NCBI GenBank assembly: GCA_003559555.1
Contig: PWLA01000309.1
Location: 1-32,837, forward strand
Length of the DNA stretch: 32,837 nt
Direction of reading: 5' to 3'
Source: Gemmatimonadota bacterium
GTDB lineage: Bacteria > Gemmatimonadota > Gemmatimonadetes > Longimicrobiales > Gaopeijiaceae
Shown here: positions 1 to 6,688 of the stretch, piece after piece
How the letters are laid out: each line of letters starts with the position of its first letter
Numbering within the stretch: position 1 is the first letter of the stretch
Position numbers and translations under genes: made by a program
The notes under the pieces: model-generated
Told to the model about the DNA's origin: nothing
What the model saw: the letters and a program-made list of their open reading frames with translations, nothing else
Database searches by the model: none

Positions 1-311
1 ACGGCGTAGGAGATGAACTTGATCCCCTTGGTCTCGTCGAATCGGTGGGCCGCCCGGATCAACCCCACGTTCCCCTCGTTGATGAGGTCCACGAGCAGCA
101 CGCCCTGGTTCTGGTACTTCTTGGCCACAGACACCACGAATCGGAGGTTTGACCGGACCAGCTGGTCCAGGCACTCGGGGTCCCCGTTCCGGATTCCCCG
201 TGCCAGACGGGCCTCCTCGTCCCGGTCGATGAGGGGGTACCGACTGATCTCCCTGAGGTATTGATCCAGGGACCCGTCCCTTCCGGGACGCACCTGTCGA
301 GAGAAGCTCAT
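1..311 (-). CDS. RNA polymerase sigma-70 factor (RpoD/SigA type), 5' part only
   Basis: The first 103 residues of a sigma-70 family factor are present; the gene runs off the left edge. The product directs RNA polymerase core enzyme to promoters. The protein starts at the ATG at 309-311 and goes almost at once into sigma region 1.2 (SLDQYLREISRYPLI, residues 14-28). Region 2.1/2.2 follows, with the core-binding stretch DLINEGNVGLIRAAHRFD near residues 76-93. There is no region 1.1 and no acidic N-terminal extension. This fits the short RpoD/SigA-type factors (group 2, or primary factors of some phyla) rather than an E. coli-type RpoD. Regions 2.4, 3 and 4 lie outside the window, so primary and alternative group 2 roles cannot be separated. 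It lies 173 bp downstream of lepB on the same strand; no strong Shine-Dalgarno is visible. Confidence 0.93.
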   Translation of the reverse strand, partial: MSFSRQVRPGRDGSLDQYLREISRYPLIDRDEEARLARGIRNGDPECLDQLVRSNLRFVVSVAKKYQNQGVLLVDLINEGNVGLIRAAHRFDETKGIKFISYA

Positions 312-410
312 GATTCCATGGCTGGAGAGGAGGGCGCCGCCGTACGAACGAAGCTCCCTCCCGAGGGTCATCGCGGACGAACGCCTCGCCCGCCCCATCT
401 ATCGCATCGG

Positions 411-426
411 CCGCCGCTCGCGGCGG
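411..426. repeat. Perfect 6-bp inverted repeat between lepB and the sigma factor gene
   Basis: The arms CCGCCG and CGGCGG are separated by four bases. The repeat sits in the 173-bp gap between the lepB stop (485) and the sigma factor start (311). No T-tract follows on the minus strand, so a classical intrinsic terminator is not supported. It could be a weak attenuating hairpin, or chance in GC-rich DNA. The rest of the 312-484 gap shows nothing else I can name; any promoter for the sigma factor gene would have to lie here. Confidence 0.3.
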
Positions 427-484
427 ACCGCCATGTTTCGCTTCTCCTACCTGCCCCGAGAGCAGGCGTCGCCTCCGACTCGGC

Positions 485-1303
485 TCAGCGGATTCGACCG
501 CCGATCCGGTCCCAGCGAACATCCCGGAGCCATCCAAGGCCCGGCGCCAGCTCGGGCTTGGATGAATAGTACACGATCCAGGGTCTGCCCCGGATATCTT
601 CCCGCTTCACCAGTCCCCAGTAGCGGGAATCCTCGCTGTTGTCCCGATTGTCGCCCAGAACGAAGTACCGATCGGGCGGAATCACGATGGGGCCCCAATT
701 GTCCCGGGACGGCCGATAGCGGCCAGGCCGGGGCCCCTCCACCAGAAACCGGGCCTGCCAGGCCATACCGGGGTGCACCGCATCGCCATGGGGATCCCCG
801 TGGCGGGCGTACGGCTCGTGGACGCGGTCTCCATTCCGGTACAATTCCTTGTCACGCATCCTGAGGGTGTCGCCGGGCATACCCACCAGCCGCTTCACGT
901 AGTGCTTGCTGGGCTCATGGGGAGGGTGGAACACGATGACCTCGCCCCGCTCCGGGGAAGCCAGCGCCGGCAAGTTCAAGCCCATGCCGGGAATCTCGGC
1001 TCCGTAGACGGCCTTGTTCACCAGAAGAAAGTCGCCGGCCATCAACGTCCCCTCCATGGATGACGTGGGGATCTTGAACGCCTCCACCAGGAATGCCCTC
1101 ATCACCAGGAGGATGACGAGCGCCAGCATCACCGAACGCACCGCATCCACCGTGGCCCGAAGCCATCCCGGCGATGTCCGGCCCCGCCAGGGTTCGGCTC
1201 CGTTCTCCAGTGGCTGGTCTACGGGTCCATTCCCGCCGGCATTCCCACCCGGCGGTCCTGGGTCCCCCCGTCCCCTCGGGGACATCTCGTTCGGCTCGCT
1301 CAT
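485..1303 (-). CDS. lepB: Signal peptidase I
   Basis: A 272-residue type I signal peptidase (peptidase family S26), which removes signal peptides from exported proteins at the outer face of the inner membrane. A Pro/Gly-rich cytoplasmic tail of about 50 residues precedes one membrane segment (about 56-75). The catalytic serine is Ser82 in IPTSSMEGTL, and the general-base lysine is Lys137 in YVKRLVGMPGD. The late conserved box VLGDNRDNSEDSRYWG is also present, so all S26 boxes are intact and the enzyme should be active. The length is normal for a one-anchor Gram-negative or Gram-positive enzyme. The ATG at 1301-1303 has a GGAG 11 bases upstream; Met7 is an alternative start. The gene lies between the ntrX-like regulator (upstream, 253-bp gap) and the sigma factor gene (downstream). 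Confidence 0.96.
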   Translation of the reverse strand: MSEPNEMSPRGRGDPGPPGGNAGGNGPVDQPLENGAEPWRGRTSPGWLRATVDAVRSVMLALVILLVMRAFLVEAFKIPTSSMEGTLMAGDFLLVNKAVYGAEIPGMGLNLPALASPERGEVIVFHPPHEPSKHYVKRLVGMPGDTLRMRDKELYRNGDRVHEPYARHGDPHGDAVHPGMAWQARFLVEGPRPGRYRPSRDNWGPIVIPPDRYFVLGDNRDNSEDSRYWGLVKREDIRGRPWIVYYSSKPELAPGLGWLRDVRWDRIGGRIR

Positions 1304-1556
1304 GCGATTCTCAACTCCACCGAGTCAATGCGGGTTGGGTATCCATCGGCGAAGGCCCACGCTCCACCCCATGAAGGTCCGTGATCTCCCCTTGGCCCCT
1401 CCCTCTACCCACCTGAACCGGATCCCGTTCCCGGCTCGGGACCGGTGGAACCTCCTTCCAATCCCCCCCCGTTGAGGAGGCTCTTGACGAAGCACTGGGC
1501 GCCACCGGTGAAAGTCAGATTATCAGCCGACACTGAGCGCCGCCAGGCCCACCCGG

Positions 1557-2918
1557 TCACTCCTCCCGCTGCAGATCATGCTTCTCGATCTTCTTGTAGA
1601 GGTTCGAACGGGGCATGTCCAGCGCTCGAGCCGTTTCGGAGACATTCCATTCATGCTCCCGCAGCTTCTGCAGCACGAACGCCCGCTCAGCCCGATCCTT
1701 GAATTCGCTGAAGGTCTCAGCCCCCAGTAGGTCGGCGCCCAGGCCATCCGCTGCGGCGTGCTCGCCCACCAGGGTGGCCACGTCCTCGGCCCTGATCTGG
1801 TCTCCGGAAGCCAGGATCATGAGTCGCTCCACGGTGTTCCGGAGCTCCCGCACATTCCCGGGCCAGTCCAGACCCTTCAGCTTCTCCAACGCTTCGGGTG
1901 TGAACTCCCGCACCGGCAACCCGCTCTGCTCGGCCATCCTGCTGGAAAAGTGCCGGACCAGCATGGGGATATCCTCGCGCCGCTCCCGGAGCGGAGGCAT
2001 GTGGATGGGCACCACATTCAGCCGGTAGTAGAGATCCTCCCTGAAGCGCCCCTCCCGGATCTCCTCCTCCAGATCCTTGTTCGTGGCGGCGATGACCCGA
2101 ACATCGACCTGCCGGGGCTTGTGTCCCCCCACCCGGGTGACCTTCCCTTCTTCCAGAGCCCGGAGCACCTTGGACTGAGCAGCCAACGACATGTCCCCCA
2201 CCTCGTCCATGAAGAGGGTGCCGCGGTCGGCTTGCTCGAACTTTCCCGTCCGATCCTGCACTGCGCCGGTGAAGGACCCCTTCATGTGTCCGAAGAGCTC
2301 GCTCTCGATGAGCTCCGAGGGGATCGCGGCACAGTTGACCTCCACGAAGGCCCGATCCCGACGGGGTGAGAGGCTGTGGAGCGCCCGGGCCACCAGTTCC
2401 TTGCCCGTTCCGTTCTCTCCGGTGATCAGGACCCGCGAGTCCGTGGGCGCCACCCGTTCAATGCGATCCAGCACCTGCCGAATGTGGAAGGACGAGCCCA
2501 CGATCTCGTGGCGGGACTCGACCTGCGAACGGAGTGCGGCCACCGACTCCGAAAGCCCTTTCACCTCCAGCACGTTGCGAAGTGTGACCAGAAGCCGATC
2601 GGTGTCCAGGGGTTTCTCCAGAAAGTCGTAGGCCCCCCGCCGGGTCGCCTCCACCGCGGTGTCGATGGTCCCATGCCCCGAGATCATGACCACCTGAAGC
2701 CCCGGAAACTCCTTCTGCAGGCGGCCCAGGAGTTCGATTCCGTCCGTCCCCGGCATCTTCACGTCGAGGAAGACTGCATCCGGCGCCTCCTCCTGCACCT
2801 TCGAAAGCGCGTCGTCGGCGGTGGCCGCCTCGCTCACCTCGTGCCCCTCGTACTCGAAGAGCTGACGAAGGATATTCCGGATGGATTCCTCATCGTCAAC
2901 GATCAGAATTCGGGCCAT
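1557..2918 (-). CDS. Sigma-54-dependent response regulator, NtrX family
   Basis: A 453-residue regulator that, when phosphorylated, should open sigma-54 promoters by ATP hydrolysis. The receiver domain spans residues 1-120, with the phospho-acceptor Asp52 (FLDVKMPGTDG) and Lys102. The AAA+ domain spans about 138-365: Walker A GENGTGKE (167-174), sigma-54 contact loop GSFTGA (214-219, a serine variant of GAFTGA), Walker B LFMDEVGD (235-242) and sensor II region WPGNVREL. A Fis-type helix-turn-helix lies near 423-446. The stretch RVAPTDSRVLITGENGTGKE is typical of NtrX. I start at the ATG at 2916-2918, where the receiver fold begins; an in-frame start 45 bases upstream would overlap the preceding gene. 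No kinase gene is adjacent. The NtrY-like kinase at 28716-32759 is a candidate partner, but that is inference only. Confidence 0.93.
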   Translation of the reverse strand: MARILIVDDEESIRNILRQLFEYEGHEVSEAATADDALSKVQEEAPDAVFLDVKMPGTDGIELLGRLQKEFPGLQVVMISGHGTIDTAVEATRRGAYDFLEKPLDTDRLLVTLRNVLEVKGLSESVAALRSQVESRHEIVGSSFHIRQVLDRIERVAPTDSRVLITGENGTGKELVARALHSLSPRRDRAFVEVNCAAIPSELIESELFGHMKGSFTGAVQDRTGKFEQADRGTLFMDEVGDMSLAAQSKVLRALEEGKVTRVGGHKPRQVDVRVIAATNKDLEEEIREGRFREDLYYRLNVVPIHMPPLRERREDIPMLVRHFSSRMAEQSGLPVREFTPEALEKLKGLDWPGNVRELRNTVERLMILASGDQIRAEDVATLVGEHAAADGLGADLLGAETFSEFKDRAERAFVLQKLREHEWNVSETARALDMPRSNLYKKIEKHDLQREE

Positions 2919-2949
2919 TCTTGCTTGCCTCGGTGTCGGTGCTCGGTGG

Positions 2950-3597
2950 TCAGCGGGTGCCACGGACCATCAGGGTCTCGTCGGCCATGTGCACGGAGCC
3001 AATCCCCGGTGGCAGGGAAAACACGAAGGCCTCCTCCGGCACTCCGTCCCGGCGAGGCGACTGCAACGCTTCCAGCAGCGAAGCGTGGACCCGGCGTGGC
3101 ACCGGAATGCCGGCGGCGTCGATGCGTCGCACCAGGAAGGCGGCATCCCGACCCTCCAGCGTCAGAAGCGTTCCCCGAAACTCCACCGGCACGGTATCGG
3201 GAAGCATACCCTGGATTCGCTCCATCTCCGGGAACCGTGGGAGGACCTCCGTGGCCACCCGCACCCCCACCCTCAATTCGCCGCCTCGGAGGCGCACGGT
3301 GGGGTCGTCGACACCCGGGGGAAGGTGCTCCGCCCAACGGTAGCGGAGAACGCTCTCCAACTCCGCTTCGGTGAAGGAGGCCGTCTCCAGCTCCCCTGCA
3401 ACGACCCGATCGAACCGGGTGAGTGCCGCATCGGCCAGCTCGATGGAAGCCGCCACGTCGGGTTCGCTTCCCGACTCCAGGTAATGGCCGTAGCGATCGA
3501 CCAGATCGGGTCCGAAGCGCCAGGCCGCCACCACGATGACCGCCAGAACCACCAGGGCGGCAATTCGGCCCAGGCACCCCGCTCCGCACCCCCGCAC
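2950..3597 (-). CDS. Membrane-anchored protein of unknown function
   Basis: I do not recognise this 215-residue protein with certainty. It has an N-terminal membrane segment (about 11-27) after a short Cys-containing head (Cys4, Cys8), so most of it should lie outside the inner membrane. The rest alternates helices and beta strands. A stretch of the form 'aSFTEAELESVL ... VRLRGGELRVGVRV' (about 68-115) loosely recalls LmeA/DUF2993-type lipid-binding folds; this is a guess from pattern, not a domain hit. The start is a GTG at 3595-3597, four bases after the thpR stop, so it is probably translationally linked to thpR. Its stop lies 31 bp before the ntrX-like start. The tight spacing suggests one transcript thpR - this gene - ntrX-like. 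Confidence 0.7.
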   Translation of the reverse strand: MRGCGAGCLGRIAALVVLAVIVVAAWRFGPDLVDRYGHYLESGSEPDVAASIELADAALTRFDRVVAGELETASFTEAELESVLRYRWAEHLPPGVDDPTVRLRGGELRVGVRVATEVLPRFPEMERIQGMLPDTVPVEFRGTLLTLEGRDAAFLVRRIDAAGIPVPRRVHASLLEALQSPRRDGVPEEAFVFSLPPGIGSVHMADETLMVRGTR

Positions 3598-3601
3598 CCC
3601 G

Positions 3602-4165
3602 CTAGTCCTCCATGAGGGCGCTGGACGCGACCAGGGAGTAGGTCGCTCCCTTGCGGGACAGTTGGCTCTGCATGAGATCCACGGTCCCCACCGGCACCGT
3701 GCGCTCGTAGTCCAGCGAGGCGGCCAGTTCGTCCAGTCCCCGAAACGCCCCTGCTCCTTCCTCGGCAGCAGCCCGCCCCAGCGTGATGTGGGGGTGGAAC
3801 GCCCTGGTTTCCCTTTCGAAGCCGTGATGGGTGAGGGCCCACTCCAGATCCTGCTTGAGACAGCGGAGCACCGGAGTGGGATCGGCTCCGACCCAGATCA
3901 CCCGGGGGCGGCGGATGGTGGGAAAGGCCCCGAACCCGCCCAGCCTCAGGGAGAGCCGTTCGGTCTGCCCGGCCACCTTCTCCAGCACCCGCTCCACCAC
4001 CGGAGCCATCTCATTGCGGACGTTGCCCAGAAACTTGAGGGTCAGGTGATAGCTCTCCGGGTCGAGCCAGCGCACGGGAAAGCCGGCATCCCGAAGGGGA
4101 GCCGCCGCCTCGTGGATACGCTCGCGCTCCGCAGGAGGAAGGTTCAACGCGATAAAGAGTCGCAT
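3602..4165 (-). CDS. thpR: RNA 2',3'-cyclic phosphodiesterase (ThpR/LigT, 2H family)
   Basis: A 187-residue 2H phosphoesterase, which opens RNA 2',3'-cyclic phosphates to 2'-phosphates; family members were first described as 2'-5' RNA ligases. Both signature motifs are present: HLTL at residues 39-42 and HITL at 125-128. They sit in the usual contexts, YHLTLKFLGNV and FHPHITLGRA. The N-terminal MRLFIALNLP is a typical family start, which supports the ATG at 4163-4165 although no good Shine-Dalgarno precedes it. Length is normal for the family. The gene is followed at four bases by the unknown membrane protein gene and preceded, after 82 bp, by the cysteine-desulfurase-family gene, all on one strand. 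Confidence 0.93.
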   Translation of the reverse strand: MRLFIALNLPPAERERIHEAAAPLRDAGFPVRWLDPESYHLTLKFLGNVRNEMAPVVERVLEKVAGQTERLSLRLGGFGAFPTIRRPRVIWVGADPTPVLRCLKQDLEWALTHHGFERETRAFHPHITLGRAAAEEGAGAFRGLDELAASLDYERTVPVGTVDLMQSQLSRKGATYSLVASSALMED

Positions 4166-4247
4166 GTCGGTGGGTCAGGGGGCCCGGGGCGAGAAGTGCG
4201 GTAAGCGTCGATTGGTGGAACGGAACTCGTCTGGCGCAGGCGCGTGG

Positions 4248-5420
4248 TCAGCTGGAAGCGGCGCCGTCCACCGCCACCTGCGCTTTTCCGGCGATGGCTT
4301 CGAGCCCCGAGATGGCGCGATCCACGTCGTCCTCGGTTGACGCCCAGCCCAGCGAAAGCCGGAGCGCCCCCGACTCGCCGCTTCCCAGAAGCTTGTGGGC
4401 TTCCGGCGCGCAATGAAGGCCCGAGCGGGCCATCACGCCCCACTCCACCTCCAACCGGCGAGCCAGCTCCGAGGGATCAATGCCGTTGGCCACCAGGGTC
4501 ACAAGCGCGGCGCCGTCGGGCGCCGCAGGAGACAGGACCCGCACCCCTGAAATCTGTTCCAGGCCGGAGCGAAGACGGGCCTTCAGCTCGGTCTCCCGGG
4601 CATGGATCTTCTCCACCCCCTCTGCCAGAAGGTATTCGCACCCGGCCAGGAGCCCGGCGATCCCCGGGGCGTTGGGCGTCCCCGCCTCCAGGCGGTCCGG
4701 CAACGCCCGCGGCATCTCCCGGCTGGAGGAATCCCCCCCGGTGCCCCCGCAGAGGAGGGGATCCAGCGTCAGCCCCTCGCGACTCCACAGTCCCCCCGTG
4801 CCCTGGGGTCCCAGGAGCCCCTTGTGGCCCGTGAAGGCCACCACATCGGCCCCGGCCTCGGCCAGCGATCCCGGAACGTGCCCTGCGGACTGGGCCGCAT
4901 CCACCAGGACCAGGGCACCCGCATCGTGGGCGACCTTCGCCATCTCCCGCAGGGGAAGACGGGTGCCCAGCACGTTCGATACGGCGTTCACCACCAGGAG
5001 CCGAGCGCCGTCCACGAGGCGGCCGAGCTCCTCCAGGTCCACCGAACCGTCCGGCGCTCCAGGGAGCATCCGCACCTCCACTCCGCGAATCGCCGAGAGA
5101 CGGTGCGCCGGCCGCAGCACGGCGTTGTGGTCGTAGGCAGTGACCACCACCCGGTCGCCCTGGCCCAGCAGGCTGTGGAGGGCGGTGTTCAACGCATGGG
5201 TGGCGTTGAGCATGAAGGCGACCCGTCCCGGATCCCCGGGCAATCCCATGATCCGGGCCAGCGCCCGGCGACAGCGGAAGGCGGTCCGGGCCGAACTCAC
5301 CGACCGGGCATAACCCCCTCGTCCGGGAGATGCGCCCACCTGATCCAGAAAATCACAGATCGCGTCGGTGACCTGCCGAGGGCGAATAGCCGAGGTGGCG
5401 GCGTAGTCCAGGTAGTGCAT
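4248..5420 (-). CDS. Cysteine desulfurase family protein (class V aminotransferase fold)
   Basis: A 390-residue PLP enzyme of the NifS/SufS superfamily. Such enzymes take sulfur (or selenium) from cysteine or selenocysteine and pass it on as a persulfide. The PLP-binding Lys200 lies in AFTGHKGLLGPQGTGGL and the cofactor-contacting Asp174 in VLVDAAQSAGHVP. The putative catalytic Cys337 lies in RSGLHCAPEAHKLLG; that context is typical of the TIGR01977-like branch rather than housekeeping IscS. The ATG at 5418-5420 begins the family-typical MHYLDYAATS and is preceded by a strong GAGGAGG. The frame is open further upstream, but that part is Cys/Pro/Arg-rich and unlike the family. No suf/isc scaffold, selA or selD gene is nearby, so the sulfur acceptor is unknown. 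Confidence 0.9.
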   Translation of the reverse strand: MHYLDYAATSAIRPRQVTDAICDFLDQVGASPGRGGYARSVSSARTAFRCRRALARIMGLPGDPGRVAFMLNATHALNTALHSLLGQGDRVVVTAYDHNAVLRPAHRLSAIRGVEVRMLPGAPDGSVDLEELGRLVDGARLLVVNAVSNVLGTRLPLREMAKVAHDAGALVLVDAAQSAGHVPGSLAEAGADVVAFTGHKGLLGPQGTGGLWSREGLTLDPLLCGGTGGDSSSREMPRALPDRLEAGTPNAPGIAGLLAGCEYLLAEGVEKIHARETELKARLRSGLEQISGVRVLSPAAPDGAALVTLVANGIDPSELARRLEVEWGVMARSGLHCAPEAHKLLGSGESGALRLSLGWASTEDDVDRAISGLEAIAGKAQVAVDGAASS

Positions 5421-5482
5421 GGCCTCCTCGTGGACCAGCGGGTGCGCCCGGAGCCGGGGCGACCCCGGACGACACGGGCAGA

Positions 5483-5517
5483 GGGCGGAAAGTCCTGAAA
5501 AACTATGCTCTCCGCCC
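5483..5517. repeat. 7-bp inverted repeat in the 141-bp gap before the desulfurase gene
   Basis: The arms GGGCGGA (5483-5489) and TCCGCCC (5511-5517) flank a 21-base A/T-richer centre with five consecutive A bases on the plus strand. The repeat lies between the stop of the propeller lipoprotein gene (5562) and the start of the desulfurase gene (5420), both minus strand. It may be an end-of-operon structure or a protein-binding site. The loop is long and no T-tract directly follows the stem, so a standard terminator is doubtful. Confidence 0.3.
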
Positions 5518-5561
5518 GACGGCCACAACACCCCGGCATCCCCCCTGTTTCAGAATGGCTC

Positions 5562-6662
5562 CTACGGGTCCGCCACCATGATGAAGCTGATTCCAGCGGG
5601 ACAGATCCCCACGGGGATCTCTTCGTCCACCTCGTAGGCCTCATCCATCCGGAGGACCCGGGACGGTCCCTCGCAGTCGGGAAAGACCGTGTAGAGGCGC
5701 CCTTCGGAGTCGACCCCGAGACCGGCCGTCGACGCCACGCCACCGGGCTGGATCGGGTTGTCCAGACCCCGGTGGAAGCTCCCGCTATCGGGGTCCCATG
5801 CAATCACACCGAAGCTCCACGAGCTGGCGTGAAGCAGACCTCCGGCCAGCGTCAGCCTCCCCGGAAGGTCACCGAATCCCATATGATGGCCCGTCTCCTC
5901 CAACTGCACCGGGTCAACCACCGAAAGCGAACCGTTGTCGGCACCCCAGCGTCCCCCGTTCAGCACGAAGACCCGCCCGTCGTCAGCGGCCACCGCCGAC
6001 CCGGGATTCTCTCCCGACAGTACGACCTCTCCGATCACTTCGAGGGTTCCCGGGTCCAGCGCCACGAGACGTCCAGGGCCCACAGGAGCGAAGTTCTCCA
6101 ACTGGGCGTCGATCACGAAGACCGTACCGCCCGCGTGGACGAAGCCCTGGGGATAGAGCCCCACCGCCACCTCGTCCTCGGCGGTGCCCTGCCATACATT
6201 CACATGGCTCACCGTCCCGAGTCCGGGATTCGCCACCAGCGCGGTGGAATCGGTCAGGAAGGTGGACCCGGTAGCTCCCGAACCCTCGGGCAGAGTGATG
6301 GTGCGAACCACCTGGGCCGTCTCCAGGTCCACCACCTGGGCCGCAGGGAACACGCCCATGGGCACCAGTGCCAGCCCGGCCCGGGTGGAGAGTCCCACCG
6401 GACTTCCGTCTCCACCCAGCTGAAGCTCCACCGTCCTGCGGTCGTCATGGGGGGCGTCCACGTCGAAGATGGTCAGCGTCTCCTCGACGCTGTTCAACAC
6501 CACCCCTACCTCCCGGAGGTCCTCCGAAGGGGGCGGTTCGGTGGGAGACGACCCGTCACAGCCGGCCAGAAGGAAGAAGACCGCCACCGCGACGGTCCAG
6601 GCGGTGGAGAGGGCTGAGAAATGGGTCCGTCGCATCGATCGAATCACAGGGTCATGCTCCAT
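5562..6662 (-). CDS. Beta-propeller lipoprotein, YncE/BtuG-like (probable surface B12-binding partner)
   Basis: A lipoprotein of up to 366 residues. A hydrophobic signal segment ends in the lipobox LLAGC, with acylated Cys35 if the start is at 6662, or Cys26 from the in-frame ATG at 6635. The 6635 start gives the cleaner signal peptide (MRRTHFSALST); neither site has a good Shine-Dalgarno. After a Ser/Pro linker come about seven repeats of roughly 45 residues with strand-turn-strand patterns such as GRLVALDPGTLEVIGEVVL and GSLSVVDPVQLEETG, a YncE-like propeller. It begins 26 bp after the stop of the TonB-dependent receptor, which is under a cobalamin riboswitch. In Bacteroides, BtuG is a beta-propeller lipoprotein that binds B12 and caps BtuB; position and fold suggest the same job here. 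That function is inferred, not shown by a residue-level match. Confidence 0.8.
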   Translation of the reverse strand: MEHDPVIRSMRRTHFSALSTAWTVAVAVFFLLAGCDGSSPTEPPPSEDLREVGVVLNSVEETLTIFDVDAPHDDRRTVELQLGGDGSPVGLSTRAGLALVPMGVFPAAQVVDLETAQVVRTITLPEGSGATGSTFLTDSTALVANPGLGTVSHVNVWQGTAEDEVAVGLYPQGFVHAGGTVFVIDAQLENFAPVGPGRLVALDPGTLEVIGEVVLSGENPGSAVAADDGRVFVLNGGRWGADNGSLSVVDPVQLEETGHHMGFGDLPGRLTLAGGLLHASSWSFGVIAWDPDSGSFHRGLDNPIQPGGVASTAGLGVDSEGRLYTVFPDCEGPSRVLRMDEAYEVDEEIPVGICPAGISFIMVADP

Positions 6663-6688
6663 GGTTTGGGTTCAGTGGATCGGACCAT

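Noticed and set aside
1590-1625. GGTTCGAAC, which looks like a tRNA T-arm.
   Set aside because: It lies inside the helix-turn-helix coding part of the NtrX-type regulator, and no acceptor stem or anticodon arm can be built around it.
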